Below are positions 31,245 through 39,895 of a stretch of 40,766 bases of DNA, in pieces; position 1 is the first letter of the stretch; each line of letters begins with the position of its first letter. Under the pieces are notes generated by a model. The model did no database searches. It was not told the origin of the DNA and was given only the letters and a program-made list of their open reading frames with translations. The position numbers and the translations under genes are program-made. Source of the stretch: Candidatus Latescibacterota bacterium (GTDB taxonomy: Bacteria > Latescibacterota > UBA2968 > GCA-2709665); the NCBI GenBank assembly GCA_012271065.1, contig JAAXHE010000106.1:1-40766 (forward strand). Direction: 5' to 3'.

Positions 31245-32303
31245 TCATCTCTTCTTGCCGAAGTTTTCAGAGAAAATGAGAAAATCATCCCCATCAATAT
31301 CACCGTCGTTGTCCATATCACCCTTCAAGGAAGTGGCCCCCGTGTTTCCCTGAACGAAATCGCTTTGCCAGGTTGTGATACCGTCGGGAGAAAGCGTGCG
31401 AACCAGCCCGGTGCCGGCCTGCGTCGCTGTCAGTTCCGCAAGCGTCCGATCCTGCGCATCTTTTGTCCTTACAATTCCATGTTCGTTACCCGCAACGATC
31501 GCGACACCGAGAATACCATAGCTGTTGCTTACCCTGATCAATCCATTGTCCGCTGTGTTTGAACCCAGCGTCAAAAGCTCCGTACCTGTTTTGGAGTTAA
31601 TTTCTAACATCCCTTCTCCGCCTGTATCCGTCCCCAGATACGCAATCCGCTTATCTGAGGAATTAAAAAGCCATATATTGCCTGAGTTTTCGTTTGCCTG
31701 CATTGCCACGAGGCGTTTCCCGGAATTATTGCGCAAACTCATTATTCCATTATCCATAGTGCTCGCGCCCAGATACGCGAGATTTTTATCTCCAGTCTTA
31801 TTGATGTGAATTCCGGGAGTTTCATCTGCGAATAGACTGATCAGACGCTCTTCATGCCTGTTTCTGATATTGATTAATCCATCTCCTCCTTCTGAATCGG
31901 ACCCCAGATAAACCAGATTCTTGTCTTCCGCGGAATTGACAAAGATTAGGCCGCCGCCTGTTGTACCGTCGGTCAACAAAACAACGGTCTGCCCATCATT
32001 ATTTACAATCTCCAATCTGCCTGTGCGAACGACATCGTACGTTTCAGCGGCCAATTTGCCGGCCGTCTGCAGGCCCGGATACGTTGCGATATCTCCGTGC
32101 GGATCCGGTGAGTCGAGAACGCCAGCGCTGTTTTCTGCCATCGGAAGGGGTTCGTGCGCTGATTTCGCTTGAAACGGCGATACGACCTCTCTTGCGGCAA
32201 CCGTGACAACGGTTACCAGCAGGAGACACAGCAAGACGTTGAAATTGCGATAGCGCGTCACACGTGTCTCCAATCGATTCAGTCGTTCTTCAAGTGGATT
32301 CAT
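31245..32303 (-). CDS. Membrane-anchored 23-residue-repeat protein with calcium-loop tip
   Basis: Protein of 352 aa, start ATG 32303 with GGGAGG upstream. Architecture: a short heptad-like cytoplasmic helix (NPLEERLNRLETRVTRYRN), one membrane segment (FNVLLCLLLVTVVTVAA), a linker, then about eight repeats of 22-23 residues of the pattern G-h-x-x-h-x-N-x-x-x-x-x-L-h-x-L-G-x-x-x-x-x-x, for example GLIFVNSAEDKNLVYLG and GNIWLFNSSDKRIAYLG, and a C-terminal tag GDMDNDGDIDGDDFLIFSENFG with a complete EF-hand loop (DMDNDGDIDGDD). The regular repeats suggest an extended beta-solenoid stalk outside the cell. I know no named family. It is followed 3 bp later by the subtilase frame. Paralogue of the gene at 32408. 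Confidence 0.7.
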   Translation of the reverse strand: MNPLEERLNRLETRVTRYRNFNVLLCLLLVTVVTVAAREVVSPFQAKSAHEPLPMAENSAGVLDSPDPHGDIATYPGLQTAGKLAAETYDVVRTGRLEIVNNDGQTVVLLTDGTTGGGLIFVNSAEDKNLVYLGSDSEGGDGLINIRNRHEERLISLFADETPGIHINKTGDKNLAYLGASTMDNGIMSLRNNSGKRLVAMQANENSGNIWLFNSSDKRIAYLGTDTGGEGMLEINSKTGTELLTLGSNTADNGLIRVSNSYGILGVAIVAGNEHGIVRTKDAQDRTLAELTATQAGTGLVRTLSPDGITTWQSDFVQGNTGATSLKGDMDNDGDIDGDDFLIFSENFGKKR

Positions 32304-32407
32304 CGCTTCCCTCCCAAAAGACAGGCCGCAAAACTCGACAGAAACGAGCGTTTGCGGCGGTGAGGACTTCGGTTTATTTAAATTTGGTCTTTTCATACAA
32401 GGGGTCG

Positions 32408-33514
32408 CTACCCGCTCCTTTTGCCGAAATTCCTCGCGAAGGTGAGGAAGTCCGCGAAATCCACGTCGCCGTCGCCGTCGAAATCACCGATCAGCCCGGT
32501 CGACGTGCCGCCGTCGCCGACGGGAGTCGCTTCAGAGGACCAGCGGATTTCCTCGTCCGCGCCGCGAGTACGCGCGACTCCATTGCCGTTCTCATCGACA
32601 AACGCACTGAATCTGCCCCCTTCGATTCCCAGCCCTCCAACGCCCGTCGAATCAGCTCCCATGCCGGCAACAATGCGCTCGGACGCATTGAGGAACCCGA
32701 TGATCCCGTGCCCGTTCTCATTTGCACCCAGCACCGAAACCGCATCGCCGTTCCGGTTGCCCATAATCATTACGCCGTCGCCGGTACCGTCGACGGTGAG
32801 CAAATTAACGGCCCCGCCGGCCGCATTCGCGATCGTGAGAGAGCCGTGACCATTGTTGGTGATACCCATACCCGAAACCAGCTTGCCGTCACTGTTGAAG
32901 GCGGCAATCACCGCATTGCCACTCTGATTGACGCCAAATCCGGCAGCCGATCCTGAACTGCTATGTATCTCGACCCATCCATTGGCCTGTTCCGACGGAT
33001 CGGCGCCCATCGCGGCCGCAAGCCGACTGGCCGCATTGAGAACCACCATCCTGCCGTGGCCCGTTTGATCTACGCCCACAACGGAAACCAGGGTGCCGTT
33101 GCTGTTTCTTATCTTGAGCGAACCGTCTCCCGACTCCTCCGATCCGATTTCCGCGACAACCTCCCCGATTGCATTTACAATATGAAGTGTACCCACCCGC
33201 AGGGTGTCACCGGCATCGATGATTTGCTCAGGAGCGATCTTGCTCAGTCCATCGTACTCGGTCTCCGGGAACGTGATTTCAGCGAGGTTTGGAGATAGAC
33301 CCTGAAGACGTACACCGTCACCGGAACCACTGTTTCGAAGGCTTAGCGAGGTCAGCTTTGACGGAAGCATCACGCCAAACCATTTGGGTGCCTGGGTCAA
33401 AGCCGGCGCTGCACTGAACAAAAATGCAACGAACAGCCCTGCAATCGCCCGCTTCTGCCAGCGCAGCCTGTCTTCCAGCACGTCCAATCTATCTCGCCTG
33501 TCATCACGATCCAT
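32408..33514 (-). CDS. Membrane-anchored 23-residue-repeat protein with calcium-loop tip
   Basis: Protein of 368 aa, ATG 33514 with AGGAG 7 bp upstream; first gene of the surface operon. Architecture is the same as its neighbour: charged helix (DDRRDRLDVLEDRLRWQKR), membrane segment (AIAGLFVAFLFSAAPAL), about 80 residues of linker, then about eight 23-residue repeats such as GSLKIRNSNGTLVSVVGVDQTGH and GVMIMGNRNGDAVSVLGANENGH (cited in parts: GSLKIRNSNGTLVSVVG, GVMIMGNRNGDAVSVLG), and a C-terminal calcium-loop tag DFDGDGDVDFADFLTFARNFG. The tag differs from its neighbours in spacing by only a few residues, so the three genes share a common tip. Sequence identity to the paralogue is low outside the pattern, which suggests an old duplication. 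Function unknown; cell-surface location is inferred from the anchor. Confidence 0.7.
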   Translation of the reverse strand: MDRDDRRDRLDVLEDRLRWQKRAIAGLFVAFLFSAAPALTQAPKWFGVMLPSKLTSLSLRNSGSGDGVRLQGLSPNLAEITFPETEYDGLSKIAPEQIIDAGDTLRVGTLHIVNAIGEVVAEIGSEESGDGSLKIRNSNGTLVSVVGVDQTGHGRMVVLNAASRLAAAMGADPSEQANGWVEIHSSSGSAAGFGVNQSGNAVIAAFNSDGKLVSGMGITNNGHGSLTIANAAGGAVNLLTVDGTGDGVMIMGNRNGDAVSVLGANENGHGIIGFLNASERIVAGMGADSTGVGGLGIEGGRFSAFVDENGNGVARTRGADEEIRWSSEATPVGDGGTSTGLIGDFDGDGDVDFADFLTFARNFGKRSG

Positions 33515-33611
33515 TTTCTGTCTCCTTCGCGTAAATGGCAGGTTTGCCCGGCACCCGAGTTGAATTGAGCGGGACCAAAAAAAGGCGTACGTAGTTGTGA
33601 ATATCCAATGG

Positions 33612-34772
33612 TTACGGACCTTCGTCGCACGGGCGCCGCAGATGTCTCTTGGGGAACGACCGGAAAGGATGATCGGCGAGCGCGCCTTTGTCGAGGTCGA
33701 TGCCCAGTCCAGGGGCGGTGGGCAGCGTGACGTAACCGTCTTTTACGACGAACGGATCCACCGCGATTTCATTGCCCGCAGGTTCGAAATTCACGAAGTA
33801 CTCGGTAATCAGAAAGTTGGGCATTCCTGCCGCGGCCTGCATCGTGGCGGCCAGCCCCACGGTGGTGCTGTTGTAGTTGTGCGGCGAGACCGCGACGTGG
33901 CAGGGTTCGGCCATCGCCGCGATTTCGCGGAGTTCCAGAATGCCACCGCAGTTGCAGACGTCCGGGTTGATGATGTCGGCGGCACGTTTCTCGAAAACCT
34001 CGCGGAATTCAGCCTTTGTATAGAGTTCTTCTCCCGTGACAACCGGGATGCGGATGTTTCGTCTGGCTTCGACCAGGCCGTCGAGGTCTCGGGACGAAAC
34101 CGGTTCTTCGTACCAGAAGGGATTGTATGGCTCCATGCCGCGGGCAACGCGGATCGCATGGGCCGGAGAGAGCCTGCGGTGCACCTCGACCAGGATATCC
34201 ACGTCGGAGCCCACGGCCTCGCGCACGGCCGCGACCCGATCCACGGCGGTCTGTTCGTCCGCCCGGTCGATGATGCTGCGCCAGGGGCCGGGAAAGGGGT
34301 CGAACTTGAGCGCGGTGAACCCCCTCGCCACCACCGAGGCCGCCCGTTCGGCGAGTTCCTCCAGCCCCTTCCCGGGATCGTACCAGCTCCCCCAGCCATT
34401 GGCGTAGACCTTGATCCTGGTCCTGCAGGCGCCGCCGAGCAGGTTGTAGACGGGCTGGTTGAGAGACTTGCCGACAATATCCCACATGGCCTGTTCGATG
34501 GCGCTGATGGCGGCATAGAGATCCATCGCGCCCCGCTTGCCGGCGAAGTCCGTGTAGGCCACGTACGTGAAATGCCTGATATCGAACGGCGACCTTCCCG
34601 TCAGGTAGCGTCCGAGTTCCTCCACGTGAATCTGGACGCTCCGGTCCCTGTCGTGCTGGGTGTAGGCCTCGCCCCATCCATGGATACCCGCGTCGGTTTC
34701 CAGTCTGACAAAAAGCCAGTTCTTCGCGCTGCCGGGGTGAACAAGAAAGGTCTTTATGCGCTCAATCCGCAT
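33612..34772 (-). CDS. Mandelate racemase/muconate lactonizing enzyme family dehydratase
   Basis: Enolase-superfamily enzyme of 386 aa, intact, in contrast to the one at 19951. The cap domain is followed by the barrel with FTALKFDPF (KxD), DILVEVHRRLSP (first metal ligand as Glu and the His of the acid-sugar dehydratases), FWYEEPVSSRD (second ligand), VVTGEELYTK (third ligand), PDVCNCGGILE and VSPHNYNSTT, with the His of the C-terminal base. The set resembles galactonate/mannonate dehydratases, which remove water from sugar acids to 2-keto-3-deoxy acids. GGAG lies about 10 bp before ATG 34772. The stop is 97 bp from the surface operon. The SDR downstream on the same strand may serve the same sugar-acid pathway. 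Confidence 0.92.
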   Translation of the reverse strand: MRIERIKTFLVHPGSAKNWLFVRLETDAGIHGWGEAYTQHDRDRSVQIHVEELGRYLTGRSPFDIRHFTYVAYTDFAGKRGAMDLYAAISAIEQAMWDIVGKSLNQPVYNLLGGACRTRIKVYANGWGSWYDPGKGLEELAERAASVVARGFTALKFDPFPGPWRSIIDRADEQTAVDRVAAVREAVGSDVDILVEVHRRLSPAHAIRVARGMEPYNPFWYEEPVSSRDLDGLVEARRNIRIPVVTGEELYTKAEFREVFEKRAADIINPDVCNCGGILELREIAAMAEPCHVAVSPHNYNSTTVGLAATMQAAAGMPNFLITEYFVNFEPAGNEIAVDPFVVKDGYVTLPTAPGLGIDLDKGALADHPFRSFPKRHLRRPCDEGP

Positions 34773-35047
34773 TCCGCGAATGCTCCGGAAACACTAACCT
34801 TGATTCGCGATTTTTCGGGGACCTGAATATCGAATATACAAAGAAGAACAATGGTGAACTGATGTCGAAGCTCCAGGATGCTTGAGGGGACTGGACGTGT
34901 ACGGAAATTTCTTGCTTATAAAGGGCGTACAACCGAGAGACAACGAAATAACTGCAGGATCAAGGCGTTACGACATAAGCCGTTTCGTACCGATACCCTT
35001 TGTGCCTTTTGTGGCCAATTCTACGGTCGTCTTTTCTCGAATTGACG
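34773..35047. other. Short gene-free stretch
   Basis: 275 bp between the dehydratase and the SDR gene. It contains no frame with recognisable sequence and no clear hairpin; base composition is somewhat lower in GC than the neighbours. It presumably holds the dehydratase promoter and the end of the SDR transcript. Confidence 0.4.
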
Positions 35048-35815
35048 CTAAATCATCAGATCGCCGCCGTTGATGTCGAGCGACGCGCCGGTGATGTAGG
35101 CGGCCTGGTCGGAGGCGAGGAATGCCACCAGGTTGGCCACTTCCTCCGGTCTGCCCAGGCGGGGTATGGGGAAGCTTCGCGCATAGGCGCGTGTTCGTTC
35201 CTCATCGATGGTACCGCGTACCATTTCGGTATCGATCAGGCCCGGGCAAACGGCGTTTACGGTGATGTTGTAGGGCGCGACCTCTCTGGCAAGGTGGCGG
35301 GTGAATCCCAGCACCCCGGCCTTTGCTGCGGTATAATGCGCGCCGCCCACGGTACTGATGTTCTTGCCGGCGGTGGAAGAGAAGTTGACAATTCGGCCCC
35401 AACCGGCTTCCCTCATATGTGGAAGGACAGCCTTTGAGCAGAGAAAGGCACCCTTGAGATTCACGTCAATCACTCGATCCCACTCTTCTTCGTCAATATC
35501 CATGACGCTGGTTGGAAAGAGGATGCCGGCGTTGTTGACCAGAATATGGACGGCGCCGAACGTGTCCGCCGTCCAGTCGACCATGGCCTGCACCCCGGGC
35601 GGATCGGTGACATCGGCCTGAAAGTGAAAGGCCGTGGTGACCGACGACCTCAATTCTTCGGCCGTGCTCTCGGCGTTCGACTCGTCGAGGTCGTTCACGA
35701 CGAGGTGGGCGCCCTGTTCCGCCAGGGTCCGGGCGACGGCCCGGCCGATGCCCTGCCCCGCCCCGGTCACGATGGCAACGTGGTCACGAAGGGGTTGATG
35801 CTGGGGCATATCCAT
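35048..35815 (-). CDS. Short-chain dehydrogenase/reductase
   Basis: Classical SDR of 255 aa. The nucleotide-binding TGAGQGIGRAVARTLAEQG is at residues 18-36, the NNAG structural motif is in HILVNNAGIL, and the catalytic Ser-Tyr-Lys are in NFSSTAGKN and HYTAAKAG (YxxxK). The C-terminus NLVAFLASDQAAYITGASLDINGG is typical of FabG-like enzymes. AGGA lies 8 bp before ATG 35815. It follows kbl by 77 bp on the same strand. A role in threonine breakdown instead of the usual Tdh, or in sugar-acid metabolism with the dehydratase, is possible; sequence alone does not decide. Confidence 0.93.
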   Translation of the reverse strand: MDMPQHQPLRDHVAIVTGAGQGIGRAVARTLAEQGAHLVVNDLDESNAESTAEELRSSVTTAFHFQADVTDPPGVQAMVDWTADTFGAVHILVNNAGILFPTSVMDIDEEEWDRVIDVNLKGAFLCSKAVLPHMREAGWGRIVNFSSTAGKNISTVGGAHYTAAKAGVLGFTRHLAREVAPYNITVNAVCPGLIDTEMVRGTIDEERTRAYARSFPIPRLGRPEEVANLVAFLASDQAAYITGASLDINGGDLMI

Positions 35816-35892
35816 TAGCGTGTCCTCTCGTTGTTGCCGGCGGCGGCCGCTGCAGCCGCAACCGCTTCCTCTTCCGGAATCGCGGGAAGGTA

Positions 35893-37086
35893 TTAAGGGT
35901 CAACGACACCGAGGGTCTTTCCGACGTCCGCAAAAGTGTCGATGGCGCGGTCCAGCTGAATTCGGGTGTGGGCCGCGGAGAGCTGGACGCGGATGCGGGC
36001 TTCGCCTTTGGGCACTACGGGATAACTGAAGCCCACGACGAAGATGCCGCGTTCGTTCATTGCCTGCGCCATGCGTACGGTCTTTTGTTCATCTCCGAGC
36101 ATGATCGGGACGATGGGGTGAACGCCGTCTGTAATGTGGAAACCGCGTTCCCGCATCGTCTTCCTGAAGTACGCGGTGTTTTGCATCAGGTTGCGCCGGA
36201 ATTCCGGCCGCGACTGTACGAGATCCAGCGCCTTCAGTCCGCCCGCGACGATCGGCGGCGGCAGCGTGTTGGAAAAAAGGTAGGGGCGGGAGCGTTGACG
36301 CAGATACTCGATGATTTCTCCCCGTCCCGTCGTAAACCCGCCCGAGGCGCCTCCCAGGGCCTTTCCAAGCGTGCTGGTCAGGATATCGATCCGGTCTTCA
36401 ACGCCGCAGAATTCCGGCGTGCCTCGTCCGTTGGCGCCCAGGAAACCGGTCGCATGGGAATCGTCCACCATGACCAGCGCATCGTGGGCGTCCGCGAGTC
36501 GGCAGATCTCCTCGAGCGGCGCGACGTCCCCGTGCATGGAGAACACGCCGTCGGTGGCGACCAACCTGAAACGGGCGTGCGCCGCGTTCTTCAGCAGGGT
36601 TTCGAGGTGCGCCATGTCCGCGTGAGGATAGATACTGCGCCGCGCCTTGCACAGCCGGATGCCGTCGATAATGCTGGCGTGGTTGAGCGCGTCGCTGATC
36701 ACGGCGTCTTCAGGTCCGAAAAGGGTCTCGAACAGTCCGGCATTGGCGTCGAAGCAGGACGTGTAGAGTATGGTGTCTTCCGTATTGAGAAACCCTGAGA
36801 TACGGCGTTCCAGGGTCTTGTGCAAATCCTGAGTGCCGCAGATAAAGCGAACGGATGCCATGCCGTATCCGTATGCGCCCAGTCCTTCCGCTGCGGCTTC
36901 CACGATTTCGGGATGATTGGCCAGCCCCAGGTAATTGTTGGCGCAGAAGTTGATCGATTCACCATCCGGGGTCCTGATCAGCGTATTCTGTGGTGTGGCG
37001 ATTTGCGTTTCTGTCTTGTAGAGTCCGTTTTTCCGGATGGATTTCAGTTCGTCCTGCAACCATGATTTCATACCGGTATACGCCAT
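35893..37086 (-). CDS. kbl: Glycine C-acetyltransferase (2-amino-3-ketobutyrate CoA ligase)
   Basis: PLP-dependent alpha-oxoamine synthase of 397 aa, the normal length for Kbl. It cleaves 2-amino-3-ketobutyrate with CoA to glycine and acetyl-CoA, the second step of threonine breakdown via Tdh. Motifs are [15 protein letters not shown] near the N-terminus, [43 protein letters not shown] with the PLP Asp and His, and [17 protein letters not shown] with the Schiff-base Lys. The final [21 protein letters not shown] is diagnostic for Kbl against BioF. It heads a unit with the SDR gene. No tdh is present in the window. Confidence 0.95.
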   Translation of the reverse strand: MAYTGMKSWLQDELKSIRKNGLYKTETQIATPQNTLIRTPDGESINFCANNYLGLANHPEIVEAAAEGLGAYGYGMASVRFICGTQDLHKTLERRISGFLNTEDTILYTSCFDANAGLFETLFGPEDAVISDALNHASIIDGIRLCKARRSIYPHADMAHLETLLKNAAHARFRLVATDGVFSMHGDVAPLEEICRLADAHDALVMVDDSHATGFLGANGRGTPEFCGVEDRIDILTSTLGKALGGASGGFTTGRGEIIEYLRQRSRPYLFSNTLPPPIVAGGLKALDLVQSRPEFRRNLMQNTAYFRKTMRERGFHITDGVHPIVPIMLGDEQKTVRMAQAMNERGIFVVGFSYPVVPKGEARIRVQLSAAHTRIQLDRAIDTFADVGKTLGVVDP

Positions 37087-37377
37087 ATCGGTTGTCTCGT
37101 GGAGTCGGAAATCGGCATCCTGACCTGCGACACCAAAATAGAAGATCCATCCTTCAAAATCAAGGCGGATAAACCGGGCATTGTCCCGAATCCGGGAAGT
37201 TCATTTCACCTTGACATCGATTCCGGCCGGCTTCATATTTTCCCGGCGAATTGGGCGCCGTGCCCGTGTTTTCTCGCCCGCAGGGCGTACCATCGGCAGG
37301 GCGATCTGCCCTTTCCCGCTATGTCAAGGCAATGGCAAACTCCGTGTTCACCCGTTGTTTCGAAAGGCTTTTGGCAA

Positions 37378-38562
37378 ATGTCTGAATTGAGGAAGATCGC
37401 GGCCATTGTGACGACGTACTATGCGCGTTCCCACGCCGACGTCATCATTACGAAGTTTCTAAAGGGGTTCCCGTCGGACGACGGGTTGATTCCGCCGCAG
37501 GTGGAGGTCGCGTCGATGTACATGGACCAGGTTCATGAGAAAGACGTCGGCCTCGAACTCGCGAAGGAACACGGGGTGCCGGTCTACAACAGCATTCCGA
37601 AGGCATTGACGCTGGGCGGAGAGAAACTGGCGGTCGACGGCGTGCTGATCATCGGCGAGCACGGCGACTACGCGTGGAACGAAAAGCAGCAGCATATGTA
37701 TCCGCGCCGGTACTTCTTCGAGCAGGTATGCGGGGTTCTTGCGACTTCCGGCCGGTCCGTGCCCGTGTTCAACGACAAACACCTGGCGTACGACTGGGTG
37801 AATTCAAAGTGGATGTACGACCGGGCCGGAATGCTGAACGTGCCTTTTCTGGCCGGGTCCTCGGTGCCGCTGGGGTGGAGGCGTCCGTATCTCGAATACG
37901 ACCTGGATACGCCGCTTGCGGAAGCGTTGTCAATCGGGTATTCGGGCCTCGACATCTACGGGTTCCACGCGCTCGAGCTGTTGCAGTGTATGACCGAACG
38001 CAGGCGGGGCGGCGAGACCGGCATCGTCGCTGTCCAGTGCCTGGAAGGAGATGCCGTATGGCGGGCGGGTGACGACGGGCGGTGGTCCCGCGAGCTGGCC
38101 GATGCCGCGCGCGAACCCATTGAGGCGAAAGCCGCGGGTGCAATGGAAGACCACTGTCCCGACCCGGCTGTCTTTCTGCTGGAATACGCCGACGGGTTGA
38201 AGGCTGCCACGTTGATGTTGAACGGCTACACGCAGGGGTTCGGATACGCCGGTCGCGCGCAGGGCGGCGTACGGGGGATGGAGGTGTTTCTGCCGGAGGA
38301 TCCCCACGCCCATTTCAGCTACCTCGGCCGGAACATACACGAACTCTTCCTCACCGGCATGCCGCCGTATCCGGTTGAGCGCACGCTTCTGGTGAGCGGA
38401 GCGCTGGATGCGCTGATGGATTCCCGCCACAGGGGCCACCAGAGAGTCGAGACACCGCATCTCGATGTCCGGTACCGCTCGTACGATCGTCTGCCGATCA
38501 GGCCTTCCGGGCCAAGGCCATCGGGTGCGAGCCTGGTGCCGATTGTGCCGGGACGAAGCTGA
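37378..38562 (+). CDS. Conserved protein of unknown function, Planctomycete/Poribacteria-type
   Basis: Protein of 394 aa, probably cytosolic. It begins IAAIVTTYYARSHADVIITKFLKGF, which has the look of a Rossmann-like first strand, and contains LAKEHGVPVYNSIPKALTLGG, DGVLIIGEHGDYAWNEKQQHMYPRRYFFEQ and PVFNDKHLAYDW, a set I recall from uncharacterised proteins in sugar-catabolic clusters. The GEHGDYxxNExxQ motif has acidic and His residues that could bind a metal. It starts at ATG 37378; the open frame to 37099 adds Cys-rich sequence that is not typical. It precedes the Gfo/Idh oxidoreductase. I do not assign a reaction. Confidence 0.7.
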   Translation: MSELRKIAAIVTTYYARSHADVIITKFLKGFPSDDGLIPPQVEVASMYMDQVHEKDVGLELAKEHGVPVYNSIPKALTLGGEKLAVDGVLIIGEHGDYAWNEKQQHMYPRRYFFEQVCGVLATSGRSVPVFNDKHLAYDWVNSKWMYDRAGMLNVPFLAGSSVPLGWRRPYLEYDLDTPLAEALSIGYSGLDIYGFHALELLQCMTERRRGGETGIVAVQCLEGDAVWRAGDDGRWSRELADAAREPIEAKAAGAMEDHCPDPAVFLLEYADGLKAATLMLNGYTQGFGYAGRAQGGVRGMEVFLPEDPHAHFSYLGRNIHELFLTGMPPYPVERTLLVSGALDALMDSRHRGHQRVETPHLDVRYRSYDRLPIRPSGPRPSGASLVPIVPGRS

Positions 38563-38690
38563 AAACGGCGAAAAACGAAAAGACGCGAATAAACGAAACT
38601 ACGAAATGCGCGAAAAGCGACACTACGAAAGACGAAAAACTAACTACGAATAACGCGAATAACACCAAAAAAACGAAAATCGGAACGACG
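38563..38690. repeat. Degenerate purine-rich CGAAAA/ACTACGAAA repeats
   Basis: The gap after the unknown-function gene consists of irregular CGAAAAACGAAAAGACGCG-like and ACTACGAAA units for about 125 bp, nearly without T on the plus strand. It has no gene. It may be a simple-repeat expansion or a binding array. Confidence 0.5.
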
Positions 38691-38723
38691 AAGAATCCGT
38701 GGCCGAGGTAGATTTTCGTCATT

Positions 38724-38822
38724 ATGGGCGCCCCATACGGGCATGACAACTGTTTTAAGATTGTCGATGAGTTCCCGAGCGCGAGCGAAAAAGTGGCGAC
38801 GAGTTTCCAGGTGGAGGGCTGA
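38724..38822 (+). CDS. 32-codon frame directly upstream of the oxidoreductase
   Basis: ATG 38724 opens a frame (GAPYGHDNCFKIVDEFPSAS...) that ends with TGA at 38822, 3 bp before the GTG of the oxidoreductase; the ribosome binding site GGAGG lies within it. It could be a leader peptide, or the remnant of a longer gene. No homology is recognised. Confidence 0.25.
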   Translation: MGAPYGHDNCFKIVDEFPSASEKVATSFQVEG

Positions 38823-38825
38823 CGG

Positions 38826-39827
38826 GTGGCATTGAATGCGGCCATAATTGGATTGGGCGTGGGCAGGGGGCACATCGCCGCCTACCGCGAAGCGGGCGCG
38901 GCGGTAGCGGCGATCTGCGACGTAAACGCGGAGTTGCTGGAACAGGTCGGGGAGGAGGAGGGCGTGCGGCGGCGGTATACGGATTACCGCGCCCTGGCCG
39001 ATCTGGACGGCATCGACGTTGTCTCGATCTGCACGCCCGACCATCTGCACGCCGACCCGGCCGTTGCGATGTTGTCATCCGGGAAGCACGTGCTTGTCGA
39101 GAAGCCGCTGTCCACCACGTTTGAGGATATCGAAAGAATCGTGCAGACGTCGCGCCGGACGGGACGGAAGGTGTCGCATGGCTGCCAGATCCGGTTCGAT
39201 GAGACGTTTCAGGAGTTGAAACGCCAGGTTGGGGCGCGGGCGTTCGGCCAGTTGTTCTACGCCGAAGCGGACTATATATCAAACCACCTGGATCTGTTCC
39301 GCGAGGGATGGCGAGGCGGACTGGGCTCGCGCTATAATGCGGCGGCGGGCGGCAGCATCCACCCCGTGGATGTGATCCAGTGGATTGTGGATTCGCCGGC
39401 GGTGGAGGTGGCGGCGTACGGAAACGGCATATCGGCGGGAATGCACGGTCTGGAGGTGACCGACTGCGTGGTGGGTATCATCCGCTTTGAAAACGGATGC
39501 GTCGCCAAGACGTTTACCACAATGGGTTCGGCCCGGCCCGGTTTTCGCAATGTGCAGTTATACGGCACGCGCAAGACGTTCCTGACCTCCCAGGCGCCAC
39601 CCGCCCGCCTGGTTTCTGATCTGCAGAACCGAAAGTGGACGCCGCTTGAGGTCGCGGACGACGGCGGGGACAGCCGGCGAAAGCTGATAGAAGACCTGTT
39701 AAAGGCGATAGAAAACGACACTGAGCCGCAGGTGAACCTGGAGCAATCCGTCCGCACGGCGGCAATCTGCGTGGCGCTGTTCGAATCGGTGCGCTCGGGT
39801 AAGCCGGTGGCTGTACCCAGGTTCTGA
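38826..39827 (+). CDS. Gfo/Idh/MocA-family oxidoreductase
   Basis: NAD(P)-dependent sugar or inositol dehydrogenase-like enzyme of 333 aa. The Rossmann fold starts AAIIGLGVGRGHIAAYREAG, followed by ICDVNAELLEQ, DVVSICTPDHLHADPAV and HVLVEKPLSTTFED with the conserved Lys of the EKP motif. The C-terminal substrate domain has GGSIHPVDVIQWI with the catalytic-type His and Asp. The start is GTG 38826 with GGAGG upstream. Substrate unknown. It lies 69 bp upstream of the queF pair, which may be its own transcript. Confidence 0.93.
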   Translation: MALNAAIIGLGVGRGHIAAYREAGAAVAAICDVNAELLEQVGEEEGVRRRYTDYRALADLDGIDVVSICTPDHLHADPAVAMLSSGKHVLVEKPLSTTFEDIERIVQTSRRTGRKVSHGCQIRFDETFQELKRQVGARAFGQLFYAEADYISNHLDLFREGWRGGLGSRYNAAAGGSIHPVDVIQWIVDSPAVEVAAYGNGISAGMHGLEVTDCVVGIIRFENGCVAKTFTTMGSARPGFRNVQLYGTRKTFLTSQAPPARLVSDLQNRKWTPLEVADDGGDSRRKLIEDLLKAIENDTEPQVNLEQSVRTAAICVALFESVRSGKPVAVPRF

Positions 39828-39895
39828 GTTCGCGCCGGCGCGGCTCCGCATGTCCGGACGCGAGCCGGGTCGGAACGCTGCCATGGAGTGTTGAA

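Noticed and set aside
458..37231. Avoidance of GCCGGC as a sign of an active NgoMIV-type nuclease
   Set aside because: The site is not avoided: GCCGGC occurs at 458, 11377, 28170, 32058 and 37226 at least. This neither proves nor excludes activity, since methylation would protect the sites.
37099..37377. N-terminal extension of the unknown-function protein
   Set aside because: Cys/Pro-rich sequence unlike the rest of the protein, in the divergent promoter region of kbl; the start at 37378 gives a normal first beta strand.
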